This document shows positions 9,011-17,100 of a stretch of DNA of 64,000 nt, piece by piece. The notes beneath the pieces are model-generated. The model was not told the DNA's origin. It ran no database searches and saw nothing but the letters and a program-made list of their open reading frames with translations. A program made the translations under genes and the position numbers. The stretch is from positions 1 through 64,000 of the forward strand of contig NZ_ANNG01000030.1 of assembly GCF_000466685.1 (NCBI RefSeq), read 5' to 3'. Position 1 is the stretch's first letter. Every line of letters starts with the position of its first letter. The DNA is from Campylobacter concisus UNSWCS (GTDB lineage: Bacteria > Campylobacterota > Campylobacteria > Campylobacterales > Campylobacteraceae).

Positions 9011-9034
9011 TATAATTTTTTATTAAAAATTATA
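9011..9034. promoter_or_regulatory. Operator-like inverted repeat between regulator and ridA
   Basis: TATAATTTTT (9011-9020) and AAAAATTATA (9025-9034) form a perfect 10-bp inverted repeat with a TATT centre. A second half-like copy, AATAATTTTTTAT, lies at about 9050-9062, just upstream of the ridA -10 box. It may be the binding site of the divergent regulator. The composition is entirely A/T, so chance is a real alternative. Confidence 0.4.
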
Positions 9035-9064
9035 AAATTTAAGCAAAAATAATAATTTTTTATC

Positions 9065-9070
9065 TATAAT
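9065..9070 (+). promoter_or_regulatory. ridA -10 box
   Basis: TATAAT 24 bases before the ridA ATG, with a TAAGGAGA ribosome site in between. Upstream sequence is T/A-periodic without a -35 hexamer. Confidence 0.55.
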
Positions 9071-9094
9071 TCTTTAAATTTTTAAGGAGAAAAT

Positions 9095-9478
9095 ATGAAA
9101 ATTTACGAAACCGAAATTTCAAAAAAGAAAAAGGCTCACTACTCTTTGGCAACCGAGCACAACGGCATCCTCTATATCTCAGGACAGCTTAGTATGGACC
9201 CAGAGACTAGGCAGATCCCAGAAGGGCTAAAAGCGCAAACAAGGCAGGCTTTAAAAAACCTTGATAACGTGCTAAAGCTGGCAAATGCGACAAGAAACGA
9301 CATCTTGATGTGCCGCATCTATACACCAGATATCGACTTTTGGGACGAGATAGATGATGAATATGCGCTATTTTTTGGCGAGCATAAGCCAGCTCGCGTC
9401 GTAGTGCCAACAAACAAACTTCACTTTGGCTGCCTGCTAGAGATCGAAGCCACAGCGATACTCGATAGAAAACTTTAA
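9095..9478 (+). CDS. ridA: RidA-family enamine/imine deaminase
   Basis: 127 residues of the RidA (YjgF/TdcF) family. It has the family core GILYISGQLSMDPETRQI, an Arg in MCRIYTPDIDFW at the substrate site, and the C-terminal LEIEATAIL. RidA trimers hydrolyse reactive 2-aminoacrylate and related imines released by PLP-dependent dehydratases. It sits 20 bases upstream of a PLP enzyme, which suggests it detoxifies that enzyme's product. It has its own promoter and a strong ribosome site. A longer, unrelated opposite-strand reading frame across it is a shadow. Confidence 0.92.
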   Translation: MKIYETEISKKKKAHYSLATEHNGILYISGQLSMDPETRQIPEGLKAQTRQALKNLDNVLKLANATRNDILMCRIYTPDIDFWDEIDDEYALFFGEHKPARVVVPTNKLHFGCLLEIEATAILDRKL

Positions 9479-9498
9479 AAAGCTTTAAAGGAGCAAAA

Positions 9499-10584
9499 AT
9501 GCCTAAATTTATCTGTTCAAAGTGCGGCAAGAGCGTTAGTTTTGAGACGCCTATATTTGCGTGCGAGTGCGGTGGGCTATATGATCTGGAGTTTAAACCT
9601 GCCAAATTTGATCTAAATTTGATCGATCAGCGCGAGTTTAGCCTTTTTAGATACCGCAAATTTTTCCCTATCAAAAACGAGCTTTGGCGCGATATCAGCC
9701 TTGGCGAAGGGCTAACAAAGAGCGTGAAATTTAATGACTCGCTCTATCTTAAAATGGACTATGCGATGCCAACGCTCTCTTTTAAAGATAGGGGTGCGGT
9801 GATGCTTATTTGGTTTTGTAAAACTCATGGCATTAAAAAGATCTTGCAAGATAGCAGCGGAAACGCTGGAAACTCGGTCGCTGCATACGCTGCTAGAGCT
9901 GGCATAGAGTGTGAAATTTACGTCCCGAAAGGCACAAGCGAGAAAAAGATAAAGATGCTTGAGTACTACGGCGCAAAGGCGGTTGTCTTTGACGGCACGC
10001 GCGACGAGACGGCAGATGCTTGCAGAAAAAGGGCAAAAGATGAGGGCATATTTTACGCAAACCACGTATTTAACCCGCTTTTTTACCAAGGCACTAAAAC
10101 ATATATATATGAAATTTACGAGCAGCTTGGCTTTATCCCTGAAAATCTCTTTTTGCCAGTTGGCAACGGCACCTTGCTAATTGGCTGTGAAATCGCGCTA
10201 AACGAGCTATTTGAGGCTGGAGCGATCAAAAAACTACCTAAAATTTTCATCGTTCAAAGTGAAAAGTGTGCGCCATTTTTAGGGGCAGCAAACGAGCCAC
10301 GTGCGATCAAGCCAGAGCCAACTTTGGCTGAGGGCATAGCTATCGCAAAACCTGCTCGTGGCGCTGAGATATTAGCTAGCAGTTACACAGGAGAACGCGA
10401 GGTGATCACGATAAAAGAAGAGGATATTGAGCCAGCTAGAAATTTCCTAGCAAGCCGCGGCTTTTACGTCGAGCACACCACAGCAGCGATCTACACTGCC
10501 TACGCAAGCTACGTAAAATCACACAAGATAGAGGGCAAAAGCATCATCTCGATGTGCGGTGCTGGACTGAAGAGCGAACACTGA
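9499..10584 (+). CDS. PLP-dependent threonine-synthase-like enzyme
   Basis: 361 residues. The N-terminus carries a zinc-ribbon-like CxxC...CxC (C6, C9, C22, C24), as in archaeal-type threonine synthases. Then comes the fold-type II PLP core: SFKDRGA with the Schiff-base lysine K96, the SSGNAGNSVAAYAA phosphate/substrate loop, a VGNGTL glycine loop and a final MCGAGLK. It could be a threonine synthase or a diverged lyase/dehydratase acting on another amino acid. Coupling to ridA and to a DauR-like regulator favours an amino-acid lyase that makes an enamine, but that is inference. It ends in a hairpin. Confidence 0.85.
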   Translation: MPKFICSKCGKSVSFETPIFACECGGLYDLEFKPAKFDLNLIDQREFSLFRYRKFFPIKNELWRDISLGEGLTKSVKFNDSLYLKMDYAMPTLSFKDRGAVMLIWFCKTHGIKKILQDSSGNAGNSVAAYAARAGIECEIYVPKGTSEKKIKMLEYYGAKAVVFDGTRDETADACRKRAKDEGIFYANHVFNPLFYQGTKTYIYEIYEQLGFIPENLFLPVGNGTLLIGCEIALNELFEAGAIKKLPKIFIVQSEKCAPFLGAANEPRAIKPEPTLAEGIAIAKPARGAEILASSYTGEREVITIKEEDIEPARNFLASRGFYVEHTTAAIYTAYASYVKSHKIEGKSIISMCGAGLKSEH

Positions 10585-10587
10585 TTT

Positions 10588-10617
10588 AAATTTGCAGGTC
10601 ATTTTGCCTGCAAATTT
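10588..10617 (+). terminator. Hairpin after the PLP enzyme gene
   Basis: AAATTTGCAGG (10588-10598) and CCTGCAAATTT (10607-10617) are perfectly complementary around an 8-base loop. There is no T-run directly after it, so it may be a weak terminator or an mRNA end-protecting hairpin. Confidence 0.55.
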
Positions 10618-10649
10618 GCCTACTTTAGCGACTTTGGTTGTGGCATTTC

Positions 10650-10676
10650 TTGACAACAAAGTTTTATTTTTATAAA
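10650..10676 (+). promoter_or_regulatory. rho promoter
   Basis: TTGACA (10650-10655) and TATAAA (10671-10676), 15 bases apart. The roughly 65-base leader holds a small hairpin, TTCAAAA/TTTTGAA (10688-10704), before an AAAGAGGAAAA ribosome site. Confidence 0.5.
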
Positions 10677-10747
10677 ATGCCAAAACTTTCAAAAAACTTT
10701 TGAAGCCCAGAATTCTGCAATCTTATCCCCGCATTTAAAGAGGAAAA

Positions 10748-12091
10748 ATGGAAAACAATAACCAAACCGAGCAAAGTGCTACTCAAAGCGCAAAAACTAC
10801 AAAAAAACATCAAGCATCAAGAACTCACGTACCAGTCGACGGACACAAGATCGAAGAGCTAAGAACGCTTAGCTTAGATGAACTAGTGCAGATTGCAAAT
10901 GGCGTTGGCGTCGAAAATCCACGCGAATTTCGCAGGCAGGATTTGATATTTGAGATACTAAAAACCCAGACAAAACAAGGCGGCTTTATACTATTTACTG
11001 GAATTTTAGAGATCACAAACGAGGGCTACGGCTTTTTAAGGGCTGTTGATGCAAATTTAAGCGACAGCTCAAACGACGCTTATGTTTCAAACTCTCAAAT
11101 CCGCAAATTTGCACTTCGTGTGGGCGACATCATCACCGGCCAAGTAAGAGAGCCAAAAGACCAAGAAAAATACTACGCTCTTTTAAAGATCGAAGCGGTA
11201 AATTATATGCCTCTAGCAGATGCAAAAGAGAGGCCACTCTTTGACAACCTAACCCCACTCTTTCCAACTGAAAAGCTAAATTTAGAGTATGATCCGATGA
11301 AGCTAACGGGCCGTGTGCTTGACCTTTTCACGCCTATTGGCAAGGGTCAGCGTGGCCTCATCGTCGCACCTCCAAGAAGTGGTAAAACAGAGCTTATGAA
11401 AGAGCTAGCTCACGGCATCGCCAAAAACCACCCAGAAGCCCAGCTAATGGTGCTTCTAGTCGATGAAAGACCAGAAGAGGTTACCGATATGCAGCGCTGC
11501 GTAAAAGGTGAGGTATTTAGCTCGACATTTGACCTGCCAGCGCTTAACCACGTCCGCGTAGCAGAGCTAGTCATCGAAAAAGCAAAACGTCTAGTTGAAA
11601 TGGGCAAAGACGTCATCATCTTGCTTGATAGCATAACCCGTCTAGCACGCGCCTACAACACAGTGACCCCACCAAGTGGCAAGGTGCTAACAGGCGGCGT
11701 GGATGCAAACGCACTTCACAAGCCAAAACGCTTCTTTGGCGCAGCTAGAAACATCGAGCACGGCGGCTCACTAACCATCATCGCAACCGCACTAATCGAC
11801 ACTGGCTCACGTATGGACGAAGTGATATTTGAAGAGTTTAAAGGCACTGGAAACAGTGAGATCGTGCTTGACCGCAACATCTCAGACCGCAGAATTTACC
11901 CAGCCATCAACGTGCTAAAATCAGGCACCAGAAAAGAAGAGCTACTTCAAAAGCCTGATGAGCTTCAAAAAATTTGGGCTATCCGCTCTGCGATCGCGAC
12001 AATGGACGATGTCGAAGCACTTAAATTCTTATACGCAAAAATGCTAAAAACAAAAGACAATAAAGAGCTTCTCTCTATCCTAAATGAGTAA
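10748..12091 (+). CDS. rho: Transcription termination factor Rho
   Basis: 447-residue hexameric RNA-dependent ATPase/helicase. A polar N-terminal extension is followed by the Rho N-terminal helical domain, the cold-shock RNA-binding domain ([12 protein letters not shown]) and the RecA-like motor with Walker [11 protein letters not shown] and Walker [17 protein letters not shown]. The Q-loop and R-loop regions ([20 protein letters not shown]) are intact. Length is normal. It is a single gene with its own promoter and an intrinsic terminator, as usual. Confidence 0.97.
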   Translation: MENNNQTEQSATQSAKTTKKHQASRTHVPVDGHKIEELRTLSLDELVQIANGVGVENPREFRRQDLIFEILKTQTKQGGFILFTGILEITNEGYGFLRAVDANLSDSSNDAYVSNSQIRKFALRVGDIITGQVREPKDQEKYYALLKIEAVNYMPLADAKERPLFDNLTPLFPTEKLNLEYDPMKLTGRVLDLFTPIGKGQRGLIVAPPRSGKTELMKELAHGIAKNHPEAQLMVLLVDERPEEVTDMQRCVKGEVFSSTFDLPALNHVRVAELVIEKAKRLVEMGKDVIILLDSITRLARAYNTVTPPSGKVLTGGVDANALHKPKRFFGAARNIEHGGSLTIIATALIDTGSRMDEVIFEEFKGTGNSEIVLDRNISDRRIYPAINVLKSGTRKEELLQKPDELQKIWAIRSAIATMDDVEALKFLYAKMLKTKDNKELLSILNE

Positions 12092-12099
12092 ATTTAACT

Positions 12100-12140
12100 G
12101 AGCTTGAAGCCGCCCTTGCTTTGAGCTCAAATTTCTTTTT
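12100..12140 (+). terminator. Intrinsic terminator after rho
   Basis: GAGCTTGAAG (12100-12109) pairs with CTTTGAGCTC (12119-12128), with two G-T wobbles, followed by a T-rich tract TTTCTTTTTTT. Confidence 0.75.
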
Positions 12141-12210
12141 TTACATCAAATTTATCAACAAATATTTCATAAATTTATTAATTTATTTTTTTCAGTTTTA
12201 TTTTTTTTTG

Positions 12211-12216
12211 TAAAAT
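12211..12216 (+). promoter_or_regulatory. -10 box of the lipoprotein gene
   Basis: TAAAAT preceded by TG after a run of nine T, 32 bases before the ATG at 12249. The same arrangement, T-run then TGTAAAAT, occurs before pepF. Confidence 0.45.
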
Positions 12217-12248
12217 CCAAATTTCTAACTTCTACAAAAAGGAAAAAT

Positions 12249-12719
12249 ATGAAAACAAAAGTCGTTCTTTCAGGTATTACAGCAATGCTTGCTCTTGCTC
12301 TAACTGGATGTGGTGAGCCAACAACTTTGGCTGAAATTTGTAAAGCTGATATGGGAAGTATCAAGCACTTTAAAGGCGAAGTAAAAGTTTATAAAAGGGT
12401 AAATTACGACCTAGAATACAATAGCGACACAAATAAAAAAGAATTAAAAGAAGATGGCATTAAAGGCTATCTTATAGTTGATAAAGATACAAAAGTTGAT
12501 CTAGAAAAATTTAACGTAAAAGCTTTTGCTTTTAGTATGCCAAAAGGTAGCATACCCGAAAATACACCACATATGTATATCTTAAAAAGATATGATGACA
12601 TAGGCGAAGGTAATAAAACAGAAGTTTTAGCGACCCTAGAAACTTTAAATCCAAGATGTAATGTAGATGGTAGCCTAGAGCTTAAACAAAAAGATACAAA
12701 AATAATTGCAATAAAATAA
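12249..12719 (+). CDS. Lipoprotein of unknown function
   Basis: 156 residues starting with a lipoprotein signal peptide: basic MKTK, a hydrophobic core and the lipobox LTGC, with the lipidated Cys at about 21. The mature part is lysine-rich, with no domain I recognise; it has a predicted beta-rich pattern (GEVKVYKRVNYDLEYN, KGYLIVDKDTKVDL) and two further cysteines (C33 and one near the C-terminus) that could pair in the periplasm. It is a single gene between rho and the small regulator, with its own promoter, ribosome site (AAAGGAAAA) and terminator. Function unknown. Confidence 0.8.
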   Translation: MKTKVVLSGITAMLALALTGCGEPTTLAEICKADMGSIKHFKGEVKVYKRVNYDLEYNSDTNKKELKEDGIKGYLIVDKDTKVDLEKFNVKAFAFSMPKGSIPENTPHMYILKRYDDIGEGNKTEVLATLETLNPRCNVDGSLELKQKDTKIIAIK

Positions 12720-12720
12720 C

Positions 12721-12743
12721 AAAAGGTGGGCTGACCACCTTTT
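12721..12743. terminator. Terminator after the lipoprotein gene
   Basis: AAAAGGTGG (12721-12729) and CCACCTTTT (12735-12743), a perfect stem with a 5-base loop. The A and T runs flank it symmetrically, so it can work in both directions. Confidence 0.8.
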
Positions 12744-12777
12744 AAAAACTTATATCATCTCACTTTAAATTTATACG

Positions 12778-12990
12778 TCACTTACTAAATTTTTCTATGT
12801 CTTGATTGATTAAATTTTCATATTCGCAAAGCTCGTTGCAAGTCTTCTTGCTCTGCTCGATAAGCTCGTCAAATTTAAATCCAAGCATCACGATACGATA
12901 AAGGTTGGGCTTGTGTTTTCGCCAGTTGTAAAGCGTTGCGACATCAACGTCTAAATGATAAGCCATATCACGTTTTGTCATCTTAGCCAC
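12778..12990 (-). CDS. Small helix-turn-helix regulator
   Basis: 70 residues. The N-terminal half reads KMTKRDMAYHLDVDVATLYNWRKHKP, a helix-turn-helix of the kind seen in short phage-like or Campylobacter regulators; the rest is helical and acidic and may dimerise. The GTG start is chosen because GGAGTGTAAA lies just upstream. It diverges from an outer-membrane protein gene across 160 AT-rich bases, so it could control that gene; this is inference from position. Too short for a ligand-binding domain. Confidence 0.7.
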   Translation of the reverse strand: MAKMTKRDMAYHLDVDVATLYNWRKHKPNLYRIVMLGFKFDELIEQSKKTCNELCEYENLINQDIEKFSK

Positions 12991-13150
12991 TTTACACTCC
13001 TTCTTTTTGAGTGATTTTATAAATTTTATTCTGATAAGAAAACAATTGAATTATTTTATTTTTTTTATTAATTTCATTGAATATTTAAACTTTATTTAAT
13101 ATAAGAAAACCTAAAATAGTCGCGTAACATTTTTTAAATAAGGAGTAAAA

Positions 13151-13753
13151 ATGAAAAATGTAGTTTTAAAAGTTGCTTTAGGTTTAAGCCTAGCTAGTGC
13201 CGCTGCTTTAGCACAAGGAGCCTTTGTAGGAGTTGAAGGAGACTACTCTTTTGGATCAAAATTAAAAGTAAAAAGAGGTGATGGATCAAAAGATAGCATT
13301 AAAAAAGCACAACCAGGTCTTGGTCTAAAAGCTGGCTATGACTTTGATGTGGCTAGAGTTTATGGTGCTTACATATATGACTTTCAAGCCAAAAAGTCAC
13401 TTGGTGACGAAGATGGCACAGTAGTAAAATGGAATACACATAAATTTATAGTTGGAGCTGACTACACTCCAAGCGTAGCAAAAGATCTTAAACTAATTCT
13501 TGGTGGCTACACTGGTTTTTCAAAACTTAAATTGGATGTATTTGACACACATGATGGCTCTGAAAAAGGCAACGCAACTGGCTGGATACTAGGTGCAAGA
13601 TTTGGTGCTGAGTACTCTATAAATGAAAATAATGCAGTTGAGTTTGGTCTAAAAGCTGATAGAACCGACTACGGCAAGATCAGTAAATTTAATTTAGTTG
13701 ATATTAAAGAGACAAATGTCGGTCTTTATATGGGATATACATATAAATTTTAA
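13151..13753 (+). CDS. Outer-membrane beta-barrel protein
   Basis: 200 residues. A signal peptide (MKNVVLKVALGLSLASAAALA, cleavage near residue 21) is followed by alternating beta-strand pattern such as GAFVGVEGDYSFG, PGLGLKAGYDF and GWILGARFGAEYSI, and it ends in the terminal aromatic signature GLYMGYTYKF needed for barrel assembly. The size suits an eight-stranded barrel of the OmpX/OmpW/Opa-like class. It is a single gene with AAGGAG upstream and a strong terminator downstream. It faces away from a small regulator gene. Ligand or role unknown. Confidence 0.8.
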   Translation: MKNVVLKVALGLSLASAAALAQGAFVGVEGDYSFGSKLKVKRGDGSKDSIKKAQPGLGLKAGYDFDVARVYGAYIYDFQAKKSLGDEDGTVVKWNTHKFIVGADYTPSVAKDLKLILGGYTGFSKLKLDVFDTHDGSEKGNATGWILGARFGAEYSINENNAVEFGLKADRTDYGKISKFNLVDIKETNVGLYMGYTYKF

Positions 13754-13761
13754 TCACTCAC

Positions 13762-13793
13762 AAGCTCAAATTTCAAAGCAAATTTGAGCTTTT
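13762..13793. terminator. Bidirectional terminator between OMP gene and GNAT gene
   Basis: Perfect 12-bp stem AAGCTCAAATTT (13762-13773) / AAATTTGAGCTT (13780-13791) with a 6-base loop and a short T-run. It lies between convergent gene ends. Confidence 0.85.
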
Positions 13794-13801
13794 ACTAGAA
13801 A

Positions 13802-14281
13802 CTATAAATTTACCAGTTTTTCTAAATTTTCGCCGTCTAAGCGGTAGGTTCTCCACTCAAGAGATTGATTATTAGCGCCCATGCTTTCATAAAATTTGAT
13901 GCTTGGCTCGTTCCAGTTTAGGCAGCACCACTCAAGCCTTTTTAAATTTTCATCCTTGCAAATTTGAGCTAGAAATTTAAAAAACGCCTTGCCGATGCCT
14001 TGATTTCTAAACTCTTTTTTGACGTAGATGTCCTCAAGGTACATCCCGCCAAGCCCCAAAAATGTAGAAAATGTGTAAAAGTAGATAGCATATCCTATCG
14101 CCCTGCCCTCGCTTTCGCAGATAAGGGCTTTTGCGTGATTTTTATTAAAGATGGAGTCTGCAAAAATTTCATTTGTAAAAGTGACTTGATCACTCATCTT
14201 TTCATAGCTTGCAAGCTCTCTTACAAGCTCACAGATCACGTCTATATCGCCCTCAGTCGCTTTTCTTATTTCAAATTTCAT
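13802..14281 (-). CDS. GNAT-family N-acetyltransferase
   Basis: 159-residue single-domain GNAT protein. The acetyl-CoA pyrophosphate loop is RNQGIGKAF, preceded by the beta-4 strand LEDIYVKKEF; the end WCCLNWNEPSIKFYESMGA is the usual beta-5/helix pattern, and resembles diamine (spermidine/spermine-type) acetyltransferases. The acceptor is unproven. Its ATG overlaps the TAA of nusA by one base (TAATG), so it is translationally coupled to nusA. Confidence 0.85.
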   Translation of the reverse strand: MKFEIRKATEGDIDVICELVRELASYEKMSDQVTFTNEIFADSIFNKNHAKALICESEGRAIGYAIYFYTFSTFLGLGGMYLEDIYVKKEFRNQGIGKAFFKFLAQICKDENLKRLEWCCLNWNEPSIKFYESMGANNQSLEWRTYRLDGENLEKLVNL

Positions 14282-15384
14282 TAGTTATCACCAAAAAGTG
14301 CTTTTAGATCTTTAACCATTTCGCCATTTTCGCCACTGCTGCTAGTTTTTGAGCCAAGCTCGTTTAGCTCGATCTCATAGCCAGTTAGCATGCTTGCAAG
14401 GCGGATATTTATGCCATTTTTGCCGATCGCCTTGCTCTTTTGCTCGCTCGCAAGTGTCACGATCGCCTTGTTTTCTTCGATCTTTACAGATGTGATGATA
14501 GCAGGTGCCATAGCGCGAGCTACCAAGATCGCTGGCTCGGTGGTGTATTCGATCGCATCGATGCTCTCACCATGAAGCTCTTTGCTTACGGCATTTATCC
14601 TAACGCCCTTTGTGCCAACGGTTGCGCCGACTGGATCGATGTTTGGAGTGGTTGAGATGAGTGCTACTTTTGCCCTTTCGCCAGGGATCCTTGCACTTCC
14701 TTGGATGATGATGCCGCCATCTTTTATCTCAGGCACTTCTGAAGTTAGCAGTGCTTCAAGAAATTTAGGCGAAGTTCTTGAAAGCTCGACCTTTATGCCT
14801 AAATTTTTATCTGTAAAAACCTTTCTAATGACCGCTTTTACCACATCGCCTACTTTAAATTTCTCGCCTTTTATGCGGTTTTTACGTGGCAAGATGGCAC
14901 GAAGCTCGTCTATCTCGATAAAAGTGTTTTCATCATTATCGACTCTAACAACTGGTCCAAAGACCATGTGACCGCTCATTTCATTATATTTTTGTAAAAT
15001 TTTCTCTTCTACTAGGCGCTGGATGTGATACTCAAGCTCCTTATGAAGCGTTTGAGCTGCGGTTCTACCAAGGTTATCAAGGCTTAGTTCGTAAGTGAGT
15101 TCATCGCCGATCTCTACGCCACTATCTATCTTTTTAGCCTCTTTTAAGCTTAAAAAGTGCTCATTGTCTTCAGCAAGCCTCTCATCGTCGTTTGCTACGA
15201 TTGAATTTTTTTGATAAAGCTTTAAATTTTTATTAGCATCGATGCTTACGTCATACTCATAATTTTCTCCATAAACCCTTTTTGCAGTGTTTATCAAGGC
15301 TCTTATGACGCGCTCTTTTACATCTTCTATCTCTAAATTTTTCTCATTTGCAATTGACTCGATGATATCTGAAATTCTTTCCAT
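14281..15384 (-). CDS. nusA: Transcription termination/antitermination factor NusA
   Basis: 367 residues beginning MERISDIIESIANEKN at an ATG behind GGAGAAAAA; the frame stays open 27 codons further upstream but without a ribosome site or homology. Domains in order: RNA-polymerase-binding N-terminal domain, S1 RNA-binding domain (about 130-200), then two KH domains with GTKGVRINAVSKELHGE and GKNGINIRLASMLTGYEI. The acidic C-terminal repeats of E. coli NusA are missing, as is common outside gammaproteobacteria. NusA binds RNA polymerase and tunes pausing and termination. Confidence 0.95.
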   Translation of the reverse strand: MERISDIIESIANEKNLEIEDVKERVIRALINTAKRVYGENYEYDVSIDANKNLKLYQKNSIVANDDERLAEDNEHFLSLKEAKKIDSGVEIGDELTYELSLDNLGRTAAQTLHKELEYHIQRLVEEKILQKYNEMSGHMVFGPVVRVDNDENTFIEIDELRAILPRKNRIKGEKFKVGDVVKAVIRKVFTDKNLGIKVELSRTSPKFLEALLTSEVPEIKDGGIIIQGSARIPGERAKVALISTTPNIDPVGATVGTKGVRINAVSKELHGESIDAIEYTTEPAILVARAMAPAIITSVKIEENKAIVTLASEQKSKAIGKNGINIRLASMLTGYEIELNELGSKTSSSGENGEMVKDLKALFGDN

Positions 15385-15435
15385 TTTTTCTCCATTGTGA
15401 CGATAAATTTCGGGGATTTTTCGTGAAGTTTTGAA

Positions 15436-15441
15436 ATTATA
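15436..15441 (-). promoter_or_regulatory. nusA -10 box
   Basis: TATAAT on the minus strand with an upstream TG (extended -10), about 50 bases before the nusA ATG. Confidence 0.55.
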
Positions 15442-15455
15442 CATAAGCCATACTT

Positions 15456-15480
15456 TTAATAACATTAAGCTTGTTATTAA
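15456..15480. repeat. Inverted repeat between divergent nusA and HP0268-like promoters
   Basis: TTAATAACA (15456-15464) and TGTTATTAA (15472-15480) are perfectly complementary around a 7-base spacer. The repeat sits upstream of the nusA -10 box, roughly in the -35 region, and about 35 bases upstream of the -10 box of the rightward operon. It may be a regulator site for either side. Confidence 0.5.
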
Positions 15481-15514
15481 CTTTTATTTAATCCTTTTTT
15501 TATGATGATTTGGG

Positions 15515-15520
15515 TATATT
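15515..15520 (+). promoter_or_regulatory. -10 box of the HP0268-like/miaB operon
   Basis: TATATT preceded by GGG, with a T-rich stretch upstream, 37 bases before the ATG at 15557. Confidence 0.4.
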
Positions 15521-15556
15521 GACCGATTAAAATTTAAGATTTTGAAAGGATTAAAA

Positions 15557-15799
15557 ATGGAGCTAAAACTTGCAAGAGCCGAATTAGACGCAAAACCAAA
15601 AACGATTTCACTAGAAAAGATAGAAGCAGCTGTCGAAAAAGAGGGTCAGAAAATTTTCTATTTTGATAAAGAAAACACGCACAAACAACTAATCGCCTTA
15701 GTCGAGCACTTTGAAGAAAAAGGGCTAAGCGTTTATCACAGAACCGTGAAATACGGACTTGATGATAGCGATTATATGTATGAAGTGCATATACTTTAA
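15557..15799 (+). CDS. HP0268-family small nuclease-like protein
   Basis: 80 residues beginning [17 protein letters not shown] recognise the HP0268 family, found mainly in epsilonproteobacteria, by the [13 protein letters not shown] segment and the C-terminal YMYEVHIL. The Helicobacter pylori member has been reported as a small nicking nuclease with an alpha/beta fold. The ATG is chosen over an upstream TTG because AAAGGA lies 6 bases before it. The stop overlaps the miaB start (TAATG), so the two are co-translated, consistent with an RNA-related role. Confidence 0.8.
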   Translation: MELKLARAELDAKPKTISLEKIEAAVEKEGQKIFYFDKENTHKQLIALVEHFEEKGLSVYHRTVKYGLDDSDYMYEVHIL

Positions 15800-17100
15800 T
15801 GAGTAAAAAACTCTTTATCCAAACTCTAGGTTGTGCTATGAATGTTCGTGATAGCGAGCATATCATAGCCGAGCTCTCACAAAAAGAAGACTACTCCTTA
15901 ACACAAAACATCGAAGAAGCTGATTTAATCCTTATAAATACCTGCTCGGTTCGTGAAAAGCCAGTTCATAAGCTCTTTAGCGAGGTCGGAGCCTTTGAAA
16001 AAGCTAAAAAAAGAGGCGCAAAAATAGGCGTTTGCGGCTGCACTGCAAGCCATTTGGGTAGTGAAATTTTCAAGCGCGCACCTTATGTTGATTTTGTCCT
16101 TGGTGCAAGAAATGTTAGCAAGATCACAAAGGCTGTAAATACGCCTAAATTTATCTCAACCGATATCAACCACGACGAGAGCGAATACGCATTTGGCGAA
16201 TTTAGAGGCTCGCCATATAAAAGCCACATCAACATCTCGATCGGCTGCGATAAAAAATGCACCTACTGCATCGTCCCACACACCAGAGGCGATGAAATTT
16301 CTATCCCTTCAAGCCTCATCCTAAAAGAGGTAGAAAAGGCGGCAAAAAGCGGCGCAAAAGAGATATTTTTACTAGGGCAAAATGTCAATAATTACGGCAA
16401 AAGATTTTCAGGCGTGCAAGAAAATATCGATTTTAGCGATCTGCTAGTAAAGATAAGCGAGATAGAGGGCGTTGAGAGGATAAGATTTACAAGCCCTCAC
16501 CCACTTCATATGGATGATAAATTTCTTGAAATTTTCACAAATAACCCAAAAATTTGCAAGTCTATGCACATGCCACTTCAAAGCGGAAACACAAAAGTTT
16601 TGCGTGAAATGAAGCGTGGATACACAAAAGAGTGGTTTTTAGACCGCGCGCTAAGACTTAGAAAGATGTGTCCAGACGTGAGCATCTCAACTGATATCAT
16701 CGTCGCATTTCCGGGCGAGAGCGAAAGCGAATTTGAAGATACGATGGACGTGCTTGAGCAAGTTAGATTTGAGCAAATTTTTAGCTTTAAGTATTCGCCT
16801 CGTCCGCTTACAAAGGCAGCTACTTTTACAAATCAAATAGATGATAAAACCGCTTCAGAAAGGCTAACTCGCCTGCAAAATCGTCACAGCGAAATTTTAG
16901 ACGAGATCGTGGCGGCGCAAAAAGATAAAATTTTTGATGTATATTTTGAAGAGCTAAGAGCAAATGGCGGCGTTGCTGGGCGAAGTTTTAACAACTTTTT
17001 AGTTCAAGTTGATGGCAGCGAAGAGCTTCTTGGCACTACGCAAAAAGTAAAGATCACAAACCCAAAACGAATGGTTTTGTATGGTGAGCTGCAAATTTAA
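15799..17100 (+). CDS. miaB: tRNA-2-methylthio-N6-dimethylallyladenosine synthase
   Basis: 433-residue radical-SAM methylthiotransferase. The N-terminal UPF0004 domain holds three cluster cysteines (TLGCAMN, NTCSVRE, VCGCTAS), the central radical-SAM domain has CDKKCTYC for the SAM-bound [4Fe-4S] cluster, and the TRAM RNA-binding domain closes the protein. The motif [16 protein letters not shown] marks MiaB rather than RimO, whose gene is at 26.6 kb. MiaB methylthiolates i6A37 in tRNAs that read UNN codons. It overlaps genes on both sides by a few bases. Confidence 0.95.
   Translation: MSKKLFIQTLGCAMNVRDSEHIIAELSQKEDYSLTQNIEEADLILINTCSVREKPVHKLFSEVGAFEKAKKRGAKIGVCGCTASHLGSEIFKRAPYVDFVLGARNVSKITKAVNTPKFISTDINHDESEYAFGEFRGSPYKSHINISIGCDKKCTYCIVPHTRGDEISIPSSLILKEVEKAAKSGAKEIFLLGQNVNNYGKRFSGVQENIDFSDLLVKISEIEGVERIRFTSPHPLHMDDKFLEIFTNNPKICKSMHMPLQSGNTKVLREMKRGYTKEWFLDRALRLRKMCPDVSISTDIIVAFPGESESEFEDTMDVLEQVRFEQIFSFKYSPRPLTKAATFTNQIDDKTASERLTRLQNRHSEILDEIVAAQKDKIFDVYFEELRANGGVAGRSFNNFLVQVDGSEELLGTTQKVKITNPKRMVLYGELQI

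Noticed and set aside
9207..9605. 132-codon frame opposite ridA
   Set aside because: It spans two good plus-strand genes and their spacer; no family resemblance.
15385..15465. N-terminal extension of NusA
   Set aside because: The added residues lack a ribosome site and family similarity, and the nusA -10 box lies inside this stretch.
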